A stretch of DNA of 64,000 nucleotides from Indolivaga alginatilytica (GCF_003201355.1 NZ_QICL01000001.1:372001-436000); one strand, 5' to 3'; shown: positions 27,616 through 36,858, counted from the stretch's first letter. Notes: generated from the sequence alone by a model not told the origin. Made by a program: numbers and translations.

Positions 27616-27703
27616 CGTTGGAAGAGATGTTGGTAATTCCTGTTTCATTCTTACCAACATTGCTTCTATAAGTCTATGAAAAAACAACCTTAACTGAACA
27701 GAC

Positions 27704-28519
27704 ATGAATAGTAGGATGAAGAAATTTTTTAAATGGGTACTTGCTACAACAATATTTTTTTACTTAGGTATCTGCATACTATTTTATTTCTCACAAGAAA
27801 AAGTTCTTTTCGACACTTCCGTCAAAGTGACTAAAGACCATGTTTTTAAATTTCCAAGTAATTTCGAAGAGAAATATATACCTATGCCTGACGGCAAAAA
27901 ACTTCACGGAGTTCTTTTTAAAGCCCAAGAATCCAAAGGGCTTATATTTTACTTACCCGGAGGCAGAGGCATGCTCGACAGTATAGGAGTAAATGCTCCT
28001 ATTTATACAGATTTGAATTATGACTTCTTTGTGCTGAATTACCGTGGGTTTGGAAAAAGTGAGGGTAAGATTGAAAGTGAGAAACAATTCGACGAGGACA
28101 TGCAAACTGCGTATGACTATTTTAAGAAGGAGTATCACGAGGATAGTATAGTCGTTTTCGGATATTCATTGGGAACAGGGCCGGCAGCTGCTTTAGCTGC
28201 AGCAAATAATCCTAAAATGCTTGTTTTACAAGCTCCATATTATAGTATGAACGAACTTTCGGAGAAAGCTTTTCCTTATTTGCCTGTTTCGCTATTGCAG
28301 AGGTATAAATTCCCAACTAATGAATATCTGAAAAAAGTTGAATCTCCCATTGTACTGATACATGGTCAAGCAGATAAAAGAATACCGGTCGATGTATCGT
28401 ATCGGTTGAAAGAGAGTTTAAAACCAACCGATCAACTGATTGTATTTAAAGGACAAGGGCACAATAATTTCGAAAAAAATAAAGAATACTTACTTGAGTT
28501 ATCAAGAATACTGGAATAA
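27704..28519 (+). CDS. Membrane-anchored alpha/beta hydrolase (BEM46/YqkD-like)
   Basis: The 271-residue protein has an N-terminal hydrophobic anchor (about residues 11-29) and an alpha/beta-hydrolase domain. The triad is in place: Ser155 in GYSLG, Asp224 in HGQADKRIPV, His253 in GQGHNNF; the oxyanion loop YLPGGRGMLDS and NYRGFGKSEG are typical of BEM46-type serine hydrolases. The active domain would sit on the periplasmic or cytoplasmic face, anchored in the inner membrane. Substrate unknown; members include esterases and peptidase-like enzymes. Either ATG (27704 or 27716) could be the start. The gene stands alone, with a -7 box at 27608. Confidence 0.88.
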   Translation: MNSRMKKFFKWVLATTIFFYLGICILFYFSQEKVLFDTSVKVTKDHVFKFPSNFEEKYIPMPDGKKLHGVLFKAQESKGLIFYLPGGRGMLDSIGVNAPIYTDLNYDFFVLNYRGFGKSEGKIESEKQFDEDMQTAYDYFKKEYHEDSIVVFGYSLGTGPAAALAAANNPKMLVLQAPYYSMNELSEKAFPYLPVSLLQRYKFPTNEYLKKVESPIVLIHGQADKRIPVDVSYRLKESLKPTDQLIVFKGQGHNNFEKNKEYLLELSRILE

Positions 28520-28555
28520 TTGGGTTCGGATTATGAAACAATGAGTGAGCGACTA

Positions 28556-28912
28556 TCAATCTGCCCGTATGTATTTAGTGGTCTGATCTCCTTTTCTATT
28601 GGTAATCCAAAGAGTATCTGATTTCATTCTATAAGTTTGTGTATATTGGTCCAGCATTATTTGTGTCTCGTCAATCACATAATGTTGCTTATTCATCTCG
28701 TTCTGAACTTTTCCTTCCGCATATGTAAAATACGAATAAAAGTCAGAAGTAAACACACGAGTCATAACCAGACTGTCTGTTTCCTGATAATAATTATTCC
28801 AAACACCATATACAGGGTTCAATACTTCCATTCCTTGAGTATCTTCATTACAAGAGGTAAATACCAATACAGGCAGAAGAAAACAGAATATTCTTTTTAA
28901 TATTACACTCAT
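28556..28912 (-). CDS. Small lipoprotein, possibly lipocalin-like
   Basis: The 118-residue protein has a lipoprotein signal (MSVILKRIFCFLLPVLVFTS then lipid Cys21). The mature part begins with a tryptophan motif (VYGVWNNYYQETDSLVMTRV) followed by predicted beta strands ending in SDTLWITNRKGDQTTKYIR, a pattern of small lipocalin-like lipoproteins in Bacteroidota. No function can be assigned. A minus-strand TATATTTG box at 28935..28942 lies 23 bases before the ATG. The gene is convergent with the hydrolase gene (36-base gap). Confidence 0.7.
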   Translation of the reverse strand: MSVILKRIFCFLLPVLVFTSCNEDTQGMEVLNPVYGVWNNYYQETDSLVMTRVFTSDFYSYFTYAEGKVQNEMNKQHYVIDETQIMLDQYTQTYRMKSDTLWITNRKGDQTTKYIRAD

Positions 28913-28934
28913 ATCCTTTTTTAAACTACTGGTA

Positions 28935-28942
28935 CAAATATA
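28935..28942 (-). promoter_or_regulatory. -7 box (TATATTTG) for the small lipoprotein gene
   Basis: The minus strand reads TATATTTG, an exact TAnnTTTG match just upstream of the gene at 28556..28912. Confidence 0.45.
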
Positions 28943-29386
28943 ACATTTTTATGTTCCTCTCTCGATTTCAAGACCGTTTCATTGCTTTGGCAGGCATAAC
29001 AAGCCGAGATTGTTATAGTCATAAAATGCTATAATAAATATTTTCCATTACTCTATATATAACGGAAAACATCTATTTGTAGTATATTTTTTCTATTTAT
29101 TAGTAAATAATATCGATACTATTAATATTGTTTAAATTTTCAATTATACACAATAGCAACATCCTAACAAACAATTATTTAATCAAAACGACAGATAAAA
29201 AAACTCAGAAGATACGATTATATAGTGCAACAAATCAAACAACAATGCATCTTATATACAACAAGTATACTAACTGACATTATTTATGATGATTGCTTAG
29301 TGATAAGCACCGAGGCTATCTACAAACAACAACAGAAATTGAACAACAACTTAAGGTAGCTAAACAACACTAAAATCTGTATAAGG
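28943..29386. other. Intergenic region with a worn ~95-bp repeat copy
   Basis: At about 28968..29050 the sequence tcaagaccgtttcattgctt, then tggcaggcataacaagccga, resembles the repeat in copy-B orientation, with the first hairpin arm lost. The rest, to the hcp terminator, is A+T-rich and holds no credible ORF or hairpin. Confidence 0.5.
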
Positions 29387-29417
29387 AAAAAAGGTCGGAA
29401 TTTCTTTCCGACCTTTT
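29387..29417 (-). terminator. Terminator of hcp
   Basis: AAAAAAGGTCGGAA (29387..29400) pairs with TTTCCGACCTTT (29406..29417); the minus strand ends in a T-run. It lies 47 bases beyond the hcp stop. Confidence 0.9.
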
Positions 29418-29463
29418 TTATTGTGATAATTACAATTGACTCTCCTAATCAATAAAAAAACAC

Positions 29464-31113
29464 TTAGCTTGCAAGAAATGCTTGCATATCATCTTCTACT
29501 GTAGTAATTCCACCTATTCCAAAATTCTCAATCAATACTTTGGCTACATTTGGAGATAAAAATCCGGGTAAAGTTGGTCCTAAGTGAATATTTTTCACAC
29601 CCAAATGTAACAGAGCAAGCAAAACAATCACTGCTTTTTGCTCGTACCAAGCAATATTGTAAACAATAGGCAGATCGTTAATATCTTCAAGTCCGAATAC
29701 TTCTTTTAGTTTCAATGCTATAACTGCCAGCGAATAACTGTCGTTGCATTGTCCTGCATCCAATACACGAGGTATACCACCTATATCGCCCAATGGAAGT
29801 TTATTGTATCTGTATTTTGCACATCCTGCGGTAAGTATAACTGTATCTTTAGGTAATGCCTCTGCAAATTCGGTATAATAGTTACGGCTTTTCATACGAC
29901 CGTCACATCCTGCCATTACAAAGAATTTGCGTATTGCTCCGCTTTTAACTGCCTCTACTACTTTATCTGCCAGAGCGATTACTTGGTTGTGAGCAAAACC
30001 TCCAACGATAGATCCTGTTTCAATTTCACGTGGTGCCTGAGAAATTTTAGCCATTGCTATAATCTCAGAAAAATCTTTTGATTGTCCGTCTTTACGTTCT
30101 GCAATATGTTTTGCCCCATCGAGACCTGCTGCTCCGGTTGTAAAGATACGACCACGATATGATGCCGATTTTGAAGGAGGTACTATACAATTTGTAGTAA
30201 AGAGAATAGGACCATTAAACGAATCGAAATCTTCTTTTTGTTGCCACCATGCACCACCGTAGTTTCCTACCAGGTGTTTGTATTTTTTCAACTCTGGATA
30301 GTAGTGAGCTGGTAACATTTCGCTGTGAGTATATACATCTATGCCCGTTCCTTCGGTCTGAATCAAAAGATCCTCAATATCACGAAGATCGTGTCCGCTG
30401 ATCAATATACCCGGATTGGTGCTTACTCCGATATTTACTTCAGTAATTTCGGGATTACCATATTTACCTGTATTGGCAGCATCTAATAATGCCATAGCCT
30501 GCACACCGTATTTACCGGTTTCGAGAGTTAGAGCAATTAATTCGTTTACCGAAATATCTTCGCGAGTCAACTGCACTAAAGCACGTTGCATAAAGCTCGA
30601 CAATTCTGCATCTACTTTATCAAGATTGTAAGCATGCTCAGCATAAGCAGCCATACCCTTCAACCCGTAGTGTACCAATTCTTTCAACGAACGAATATCC
30701 TCGTCTTTGGTACGCAATACACCTACTTCTTTGGCTTTGGTCATAAACTCAGACTCATCGCCATCCCAAAGACACTCGTCAGGAAGATTGGCCGGAGTAT
30801 TTACCAACGCAGCAGCCAGTCTTTTTTTCAAAGCCAAGCCCTCTTTCACTTTATTCTTAATCGCTTCGAAATCGAAGTTAGCATTGGTAATGCTTATAAA
30901 CATAGCATCCACAACAAACTTATCGGCTTCGAGCGAAGCATTATTCTCGCTTCTCAAAGCATCGTTATATACAGCAACACCACGTGCTACAGCCAGCAGG
31001 AGGTCTTGAATGTCCGACACTTCGGGAGTTTTTCCACAAACACCCATTATTTCACATCCTGTTCCTTTGGATGTCTCTTGGCATTGAAAACAAAACATAT
31101 TACTCATGGTCAT
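29464..31113 (-). CDS. hcp: Hybrid cluster protein (hydroxylamine reductase / NO-stress protein)
   Basis: The 549-residue cytoplasmic protein starts [20 protein letters not shown]; the ATG at 31107 (MSNMFCF) may be the true start. The N-terminal cluster ligands are spaced C-x2-C-x8-C-x5-C ([15 protein letters not shown]), the [4Fe-4S] pattern of class I/III rather than the enterobacterial [2Fe-2S] one; the full length indicates class I. Hybrid-cluster motifs follow: [11 protein letters not shown] with the His/Glu ligand region, [30 protein letters not shown] and [10 protein letters not shown]. Hcp reduces NO or hydroxylamine and is involved in protein S-nitrosylation control. No separate Hcr reductase is adjacent. 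A FNR-like palindrome at 31168..31189 upstream and an HcpR-like regulator 2 kb away suggest nitrosative-stress control. Confidence 0.97.
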   Translation of the reverse strand: MTMSNMFCFQCQETSKGTGCEIMGVCGKTPEVSDIQDLLLAVARGVAVYNDALRSENNASLEADKFVVDAMFISITNANFDFEAIKNKVKEGLALKKRLAAALVNTPANLPDECLWDGDESEFMTKAKEVGVLRTKDEDIRSLKELVHYGLKGMAAYAEHAYNLDKVDAELSSFMQRALVQLTREDISVNELIALTLETGKYGVQAMALLDAANTGKYGNPEITEVNIGVSTNPGILISGHDLRDIEDLLIQTEGTGIDVYTHSEMLPAHYYPELKKYKHLVGNYGGAWWQQKEDFDSFNGPILFTTNCIVPPSKSASYRGRIFTTGAAGLDGAKHIAERKDGQSKDFSEIIAMAKISQAPREIETGSIVGGFAHNQVIALADKVVEAVKSGAIRKFFVMAGCDGRMKSRNYYTEFAEALPKDTVILTAGCAKYRYNKLPLGDIGGIPRVLDAGQCNDSYSLAVIALKLKEVFGLEDINDLPIVYNIAWYEQKAVIVLLALLHLGVKNIHLGPTLPGFLSPNVAKVLIENFGIGGITTVEDDMQAFLAS

Positions 31114-31167
31114 ATATATTTTAGTGGTTGATCATTTAATGATACAAAACTAGAGAAACTATATCCA

Positions 31168-31189
31168 TTGATTTGTATCATATGTTACA
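31168..31189 (-). promoter_or_regulatory. hcp: FNR/HcpR-like operator upstream of hcp
   Basis: TTGAT-ttgt-ATCAT (31168..31181) differs from the FNR consensus TTGAT-N4-ATCAA by one base, and TGTATCATATGTTACA (31174..31189) overlaps it as a near-perfect palindrome with one mismatched pair. The site is 55-76 bases before the hcp start, a normal activator position. Confidence 0.6.
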
Positions 31190-31439
31190 CTGTGGTTAAT
31201 ATTATGCAGCCGCTCAAAATTTGACTGCATATGACGGTTCTCTATCTACACAACTAACAACCTCTTTTTAGACTATTTACCTATTACAGGAGCAGATAAA
31301 TCCCTTAAAATTTCATAATCGACTTCGAAAAAGAGAATCTTAATTACTTTTCATCCAATATTTTCAATAACTTAGGGAAACTTATGTAGAATTAAGTAAG
31401 TCGGCTAGTTATTTAATGTTTTTAGGAACTATAATAAGC

Positions 31440-31447
31440 TAAGTTTG
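31440..31447 (+). promoter_or_regulatory. -7 box (TAAGTTTG) deciding the start of the next gene
   Basis: TAAGTTTG is an exact TAnnTTTG match. It overlaps the TTG at 31445 that would give the longest reading frame, so that TTG cannot be the start codon of this transcript and the ATG at 31493 is preferred. Confidence 0.5.
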
Positions 31448-31492
31448 TTATATTTTACAGAGTTTATTAAATACTTTTTACTCAATAGGGCT

Positions 31493-32425
31493 ATGACTGG
31501 ATGGGAGATTAAAGATCTTCTTGGCATGCTAAAGAAAGCACAAGAGGGTGATATTAGAGAATTAAATCACATGACTGCCAGTTATACATCAGGATGCACC
31601 GTAGATAAAGAATACGGTACGATGATTATACGACGACAGTTTAGAGTAGAAAATCAGGACAACGAGAGGTGTATCCTCAATTCGGAGCCAGACAAAAACG
31701 GAAGCAATGAATCTTCCGACGATCAACAATGGGGCATTACTATTGTACAACTGAGCCCGAAAGGAGGCTCTACGAATAGTTTTTGCATACCTAACAATCT
31801 GCGAAACCCCAAAATCAGGTTACTTGACCACCAAACGTTAGACATTCTGTCGGACGAAAAAACAATCACAACCACTATAACAGAAATCGAAAAGAAGCTG
31901 AAACCGATCTCCGGTATAGCTACCGAAGACGAAATAGAGGAAACATTCAACACTCTTTCGTGTCAGCAATATGTAATACCTTCCATAGAATCAATCGACA
32001 GCAAAGCATTCGGCACATTGGAGCTTGAGGAGGAGGAATATGGCACTGTTATAAAAATCAATGATACTCCCGTCAGAATTACGATCTACGTAACAGTAGG
32101 AGAAAGTTTGTCGCCAATTATAGATCATGCTGAAAAACTGATGGCTGAGAAATTTTACGAGAAGGCTATCAGAAGTATGTACCCTTCGATGCTCGAACTG
32201 AAAAACGATTATTGGTTGGAAGAACCCGAGGATGAGAGCGATGCAGAACCTACGCCTTTAACCTTAGAGGAGTTTAAGGAACGGATAACCATCACCGAGA
32301 TAGCATTTAATCAAGACAAGACTACAACTATTATATGTAGCAATGATGATATGTTTGAGGATCATGATATCGTAATCAGTACAGACACAAGGGGAGTTTA
32401 TAAAGATTCGGCTTTGGCTGAATGA
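31493..32425 (+). CDS. Uncharacterised protein with DUF2262-like C-terminus
   Basis: The 310-residue soluble protein (MTGWEIKDLLGMLKKA) has no signal peptide. The C-terminal ~150 residues (TPVRITIYVTVGESL, MLELKNDYWLEEPED, TLEEFKERITITEIAF, CSNDDMFEDHDIVISTDTRG) resemble the DUF2262/DUF6985 group, known only from uncharacterised and sometimes immunity-like proteins; the match is by eye. The first half is charged with no motif I know. The start was moved to the ATG at 31493 because the TTG at 31445 lies in a -7 box. The next gene on the same strand is 128 bases away. Function unknown. Confidence 0.7.
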   Translation: MTGWEIKDLLGMLKKAQEGDIRELNHMTASYTSGCTVDKEYGTMIIRRQFRVENQDNERCILNSEPDKNGSNESSDDQQWGITIVQLSPKGGSTNSFCIPNNLRNPKIRLLDHQTLDILSDEKTITTTITEIEKKLKPISGIATEDEIEETFNTLSCQQYVIPSIESIDSKAFGTLELEEEEYGTVIKINDTPVRITIYVTVGESLSPIIDHAEKLMAEKFYEKAIRSMYPSMLELKNDYWLEEPEDESDAEPTPLTLEEFKERITITEIAFNQDKTTTIICSNDDMFEDHDIVISTDTRGVYKDSALAE

Positions 32426-32553
32426 CAAGCTTAAAACTCTCGTGCTTTATTATTACTTTTGAAGAAGCTAGTCTTATCTTAGGGTTAGCCAAATAAATAA
32501 CTGTGTGTTTTCACACCATCAAGAAGCAATAACTAACATTACTTGTACAAGAG

Positions 32554-33348
32554 ATGAAATATATAATAGTACTGTTTGCAACACTGTTGATAAGTGTAGT
32601 AAATACAAAAGTTTGCTACGCACTAACTCCCGCAACAAACGACACAGTATATATAGAGCCTGATCCGCTCTTTCCTCAGGAATTCGACAACCAAGACGTA
32701 AGTATATTCATCAATTGGGCATACAACGGCTACGAACCTTCGGACTTCGAACATATGCTCGCCGAAGATTGGTATGATTTTTCTAAAGATGAAGAGGCAA
32801 ATAACTTCTCTCTTACAAAATCTAACATCTCAATTGGTAAAGATTACAACGACTGCTTACAAGATTCTATTACTTATGTATCGTCCGCCAATAATATATT
32901 AATGATTAAGGGGCTTCCCCAAACAGAGAAGCAACCCAAAGCTATCATGCCCGAAGTAAATGCTCTTCAACCTGGAGAGAAGATAGACTTTACATTCAAT
33001 AATCAAAAGTATACTCTTAGAGGCGAGGGTATTGTTCCTCAGCAAAACAAGGTCTATTTAGCACCCTGTTTTTCAATAGGTTATAGCACTGAGTCTGTTA
33101 TCAATTACAAGCTCTATTTATCGACCAACGGAAGAGAGCAATTACTACTGTCGATACCTACCTTTAACGATACCTTTGTACAGATTTTATTCATTGGTGA
33201 TCTGGATGAAGACGGCAAACCCGATTTCGTTTTCGACACCTCCCGTGACTATGAAGAAAGAAGAGTGGTACTATTCCTCTCATCTCCCGCAATAGATAAC
33301 GAAATAGTTAGAGCAATAGACGAAGCAAACAATCAGTTCGATTGCTAA
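32554..33348 (+). CDS. Secreted protein of unknown function with Asp-rich loop
   Basis: The 264-residue protein has a signal peptide (MKYIIVLFATLLISVVNTKV, cleavage near CYALTPA). No family is recognised. Near the C-terminus GDLDEDGKPDFVFDTSRDY has the spacing of an FG-GAP/VCBS or EF-hand-like calcium loop, followed by RRVVLFLSS. The middle is beta-rich (PGEKIDFTFNNQKYTLRGEG). Only 19 bases separate it from the next gene, so the two are very likely translated from one mRNA and may act together at the cell envelope. Confidence 0.7.
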   Translation: MKYIIVLFATLLISVVNTKVCYALTPATNDTVYIEPDPLFPQEFDNQDVSIFINWAYNGYEPSDFEHMLAEDWYDFSKDEEANNFSLTKSNISIGKDYNDCLQDSITYVSSANNILMIKGLPQTEKQPKAIMPEVNALQPGEKIDFTFNNQKYTLRGEGIVPQQNKVYLAPCFSIGYSTESVINYKLYLSTNGREQLLLSIPTFNDTFVQILFIGDLDEDGKPDFVFDTSRDYEERRVVLFLSSPAIDNEIVRAIDEANNQFDC

Positions 33349-33367
33349 TAAATCCTTTTACTTCTAT

Positions 33368-34537
33368 ATGAAATCCAGTAGAATTAAAAATAATATTCAA
33401 TCTCTGAAATTAAGAACTAAGATTTTCTTAATCCTGCTAATCCTTTTTCTTGGATGGATAAGCATATTACAATTTCAAACATATAAATACCCTGATGTTG
33501 AAAATATTGATAAGCGTATAAACTATCTGGAAAGAGTGATAAATCAACCGTTAAACGGAAACTCCGAAGTCACACGCTTAGGTTATGAAAATCCTGAATT
33601 TACGCTTTTTACATACGCATATTCAACGTACGCTTTCACCAATCTGGCCATAAAGGATTCTACATATAAACAACGTGTTGTACCTCTGATAAAAGAATCT
33701 ATCCTTAAAGTACTCGACTCTAAGATTACTTCTACATACAGCGTCGACAGTACTTTTATACTGAAGGATTCTATACCCGATTATTCTGTATTATATTTGG
33801 GGCATCTTAATCTGATGATGGGTTGTTATCGATTATTATCAAAAGATAGCACATTCAATAACCTGAATAACAAAATTTCGGGATCTCTATTCAAACGATA
33901 TAACGAAGCCAAGTTTTTCAATTTAGAATCTTATCCTTCTTCTATATGGATACCCGATAATAGTGTAGCAATAGCATCACTTAAACTACATAGCACTAAT
34001 ACCAAAAGCAATTATAGTTCAGCTTGTACAGATTGGGTTAACTATCTTAAGCAACATTATATAGAAAAAGAAACAGGTGTTTTATATTCTACTCTTGACT
34101 CAAAAAGCGGTAAAGCAATAGAAGAGCCCAGAGGATCGATGCTTGGCTGGAGCATTTTATTTATATATCAATTCGACAGTCAATTTGCAATTGAATTATA
34201 CAATAATTACAAAAAGAATTTCAGTAATGACTTTCTAGTATTCAGACTTTTTAGAGAACGAAGCGAAAACAGAGATACAAGCATAGGAGATATAGATTCG
34301 GGTCCTATATTCTTAGGATACAGTATTCCTGCAAACGAATTTGCATTAGGAGCATCTAACTTGTCTGGAGATTATAAAACCGCTAAGAAGCTGGAGAGAT
34401 TAATCAATTTCGGTACATCACAGATTGAAGATAACAATGAATTTAAATACAAAGTAAAATTTACAGAGATGAATATCAGTCCAATGGCAGAAGCACTTGT
34501 TTTAAATTCTTTGACTATTACAAAATGGGTAGAATAA
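33368..34537 (+). CDS. Membrane-anchored protein, possible linalool dehydratase/isomerase-like fold
   Basis: The 389-residue protein has one N-terminal transmembrane helix (about 18-36, IFLILLILFLGWISIL) and a large helical domain on the far side of the membrane. Motifs include ESYPSSIWIPDNSVAIASL (about 195-213), EEPRGSMLGWSILFIYQ (about 260-276) and GDIDSGPIFLGYSIPANEF (about 310-330). These recall the (alpha/alpha)6 barrel of the linalool dehydratase/isomerase-like family found in Bacteroidota, but I hold this loosely. No terpene genes are near. It forms a pair with 32554..33348 and precedes a Crp/Fnr gene by 79 bases. Confidence 0.65.
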   Translation: MKSSRIKNNIQSLKLRTKIFLILLILFLGWISILQFQTYKYPDVENIDKRINYLERVINQPLNGNSEVTRLGYENPEFTLFTYAYSTYAFTNLAIKDSTYKQRVVPLIKESILKVLDSKITSTYSVDSTFILKDSIPDYSVLYLGHLNLMMGCYRLLSKDSTFNNLNNKISGSLFKRYNEAKFFNLESYPSSIWIPDNSVAIASLKLHSTNTKSNYSSACTDWVNYLKQHYIEKETGVLYSTLDSKSGKAIEEPRGSMLGWSILFIYQFDSQFAIELYNNYKKNFSNDFLVFRLFRERSENRDTSIGDIDSGPIFLGYSIPANEFALGASNLSGDYKTAKKLERLINFGTSQIEDNNEFKYKVKFTEMNISPMAEALVLNSLTITKWVE

Positions 34538-34616
34538 AAAGCTTTCATAGAAATACACTACTTTTACTTAATATATTAATGAACTAAAAAGTCAGATTGA
34601 ACTGTTTGTATATAAA

Positions 34617-35177
34617 ATGAAAAAACATTTCGCCTCCCTCAATATACTATCGCCCGAAGAATTAAATAGAATAGACCCTTTTCTTTCTCAGAGAAAAATC
34701 AAGAAAGGAGAATTTCTTATTCAATCGGGTAATATTTGCAAAGAAATAGCATTTATAAGATCGGGCGTATTACGCTCTTATTTTATAGACGGAGATGGTG
34801 AAGAGCTTATAAACTGCATTACTTTTGAAGGAGAACTTATGTCTGCATTCTCCAGTTTTATAACACAAGTTCCCACTAATGAAAACATCCAAGCTATTCT
34901 TGATACAGAAATAGAAGTGCTGCAAAAAACTGATCTGGACTATCTTTATCAGACAAGTGCCGAATGGCAGAAATTCGGAAGAATACTTACCGAAATGCAA
35001 TACTTGAAACTTGAAGAACGTATTATTTCATTTCAAAAAGACGATGCAACAAAACGTTATATGCTACTCGAGAAGAACAATTCAGAATATGTAAAACACA
35101 TCCCTTTACACTATATTGCATCCTATCTGGGCATATCTACCCGACACCTCACCCGAATACGAAAATCTCTTTTATAG
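34617..35177 (+). CDS. Crp/Fnr-family transcriptional regulator
   Basis: The 186-residue protein has a cNMP-binding-type barrel (about 20-110; IKKGEFLIQSGNICKEIAFI, RSGVLRSYF) and a C-terminal helix-turn-helix (HYIASYLGISTRHLTRIRKS, about 165-184) with the shortened wing typical of Bacteroidota Crp-like regulators. Such proteins usually control the adjacent gene. Here a SDR-type oxidoreductase and a quinone-reductase-like flavoprotein follow at 56 bases and by overlap, so a small redox-responsive operon is likely; the ligand is unknown. It resembles the other Crp/Fnr protein (26769..27440) only at family level. Confidence 0.88.
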   Translation: MKKHFASLNILSPEELNRIDPFLSQRKIKKGEFLIQSGNICKEIAFIRSGVLRSYFIDGDGEELINCITFEGELMSAFSSFITQVPTNENIQAILDTEIEVLQKTDLDYLYQTSAEWQKFGRILTEMQYLKLEERIISFQKDDATKRYMLLEKNNSEYVKHIPLHYIASYLGISTRHLTRIRKSLL

Positions 35178-35233
35178 ACATTTGTCCTAAATAAGAAAGT
35201 CATATACACCCTATTTTTGCATAAAAAAAAGAG

Positions 35234-36259
35234 ATGCAAAAGAATATCCTAATCATAGGCGGAACGGGACACATAGGCTCATTGGTAAACCGTATATTAA
35301 AAGATAGAAACCCTTCCTTCCAATTATTTACTGGTAGCAGGAACAAAGAATGTGATAAACTACCCCATCCTGTTTACATTGATGTTACAGATATAAGTAG
35401 CCTCAGTAATATATCGGCAAATTCGATAGACCTGGTTATATTATCGACCATAGATGCGGACAACAATGTGCTTCAATACTGTATAGATAAACATATAGAT
35501 TATCTGGATGTAACAAAACCTACACCCGATATACAAAACACCTTAAAGAGTATCGAAAATAAGTCAATCAACAGCAGGATTGTTTTTGCTTCGGGATGGA
35601 TGGGAGGAATTGCTTCTGGCTTAATATCTGCTCTCGAACCTGATTTCAGGAATATCGAACAGGTTCAAATAATGATTTACTATTCACTAAACGACAAAGC
35701 AGGTAAAAGTGCAGCCGATTTTATGGCAGAAGATGTATGTAAAACATTCTCTGTCTACAAAAATAATTCGCCCTTGGCAGTAAAGCATTTCGAGAATAGC
35801 GAAAGCTATCAATTCCCCTTTCAACTAGGAAAATATAAGGTATATAATTTCAATATACCCGATCTCTTGATTCTTAATAAAACAGAGAAGATTCCTTCCG
35901 TTTCAGCCAAGATAACATACAATTCGAAACTCGTGTCATTTCTATTAAGAACAGCACAGGCTTTGAACTTCTTTAAGCTCCTATCTTTAGAATCCCGAAA
36001 GAAGCTATTTCAATCAAGCGGCAATGGCGACAAAACAGCCTTTGACATAATCATTACAAATAAACGTAAAAAAGAACAAACCATCAGCATTTTATGTACC
36101 AAAGGGCAAGCAGAATTAACAGCCTTTTCTATAGCTTTACATAGCGAAAAATTGTTCTCTGAAGACAGTGGTATCTATTTCGGACATCAAATATATAAGG
36201 CTGGAGAACTTTATGAATTATTGAAAGTAAACAAAGATATTACAATAGAGAAAAGATGA
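35234..36259 (+). CDS. Saccharopine-dehydrogenase-like NAD(P)-binding oxidoreductase
   Basis: The 341-residue protein starts with a Rossmann signature (ILIIGGTGHIGSLVNRIL, GxxGxxG at about residues 8-14) and continues like the saccharopine dehydrogenase NADP-binding domain: ISANSIDLVILSTIDADN and HIDYLDVTKPTPD. The C-terminal half (about 130-340) has no motif I recognise. The reaction is unknown. Its stop overlaps the start of the quinone-reductase-like gene by four bases (ATGA at 36256), so the two are translationally coupled. Confidence 0.78.
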   Translation: MQKNILIIGGTGHIGSLVNRILKDRNPSFQLFTGSRNKECDKLPHPVYIDVTDISSLSNISANSIDLVILSTIDADNNVLQYCIDKHIDYLDVTKPTPDIQNTLKSIENKSINSRIVFASGWMGGIASGLISALEPDFRNIEQVQIMIYYSLNDKAGKSAADFMAEDVCKTFSVYKNNSPLAVKHFENSESYQFPFQLGKYKVYNFNIPDLLILNKTEKIPSVSAKITYNSKLVSFLLRTAQALNFFKLLSLESRKKLFQSSGNGDKTAFDIIITNKRKKEQTISILCTKGQAELTAFSIALHSEKLFSEDSGIYFGHQIYKAGELYELLKVNKDITIEKR

Positions 36260-36834
36260 AAAAGATACTTATTATAGACGGTCATCCCAACAATGAGAGC
36301 CTCAATTTTGCATTGGCAAATGCATACGAACTGGGTGCAAAAAATAGTGGTGCAGAGGTAAAAAAGATAAGGATAGCCGATCTCAATTTCTCACCCAATC
36401 TACAATACGGTTATCAGAAACGAATGGAACTTGAACCCGATCTGCAAGAAGCCTTCGAAGCCATCAAGTGGGCAGATCATTTGGTATGGGTGCATCCCGT
36501 TTGGTGGGGAGGTTTGCCTGCTATCGTAAAAGGATTTATTGACAGGGTTTTTCTTCCCGGATTTACTTTTCGTCCGATTCCCGATTCTTGGAAATGGGAG
36601 AAACTATTGAAAGGTAAAACAGCGCATATAATCACCACACTCGATCAGCCCGCATGGTATTACGGATTGGTATATAATGCACCAAGTGTAAATCAACTTA
36701 AGAAATGTACGCTTCAATTCTGCGGAATAAGTAAAGTAAAGGTTACTTATATAGGTGTCCTCAAAAATTCGAATGAAGAGATACGTAAGAGATGGATTGC
36801 AAAAATAGAAAAATCGGGACAGAAGCAACAATAA
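36256..36834 (+). CDS. NAD(P)H-dependent flavodoxin-fold oxidoreductase (KefF/MdaB/NQO1-like)
   Basis: The 192-residue protein has the flavodoxin-like fold of NAD(P)H:quinone oxidoreductases: MKKILIIDGHPNNESLNFAL at the N-terminus, ADHLVWVHPVWWGGLPAIVK (about 74-93), FIDRVFLPGFTF, and the active-site region TTLDQPAWYYG. FMN or FAD would bind at the HPVWWGG loop. Such enzymes reduce quinones or electrophiles by two electrons. It is the last gene of a Crp-oxidoreductase-flavoprotein operon; a role in electrophile or quinone stress is inferred from this content. The convergent TPM-like gene ends only 24 bases away. Confidence 0.9.
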   Translation: MKKILIIDGHPNNESLNFALANAYELGAKNSGAEVKKIRIADLNFSPNLQYGYQKRMELEPDLQEAFEAIKWADHLVWVHPVWWGGLPAIVKGFIDRVFLPGFTFRPIPDSWKWEKLLKGKTAHIITTLDQPAWYYGLVYNAPSVNQLKKCTLQFCGISKVKVTYIGVLKNSNEEIRKRWIAKIEKSGQKQQ

Positions 36835-36858
36835 AACCGAGCTACTACCCTACCGATT

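Noticed and set aside
31445-31492. TTG start giving 16 extra residues for the DUF2262-like protein
   Set aside because: The TTG lies within an exact TAAGTTTG -7 box, so it would be upstream of the transcript start; the ATG at 31493 is preferred.
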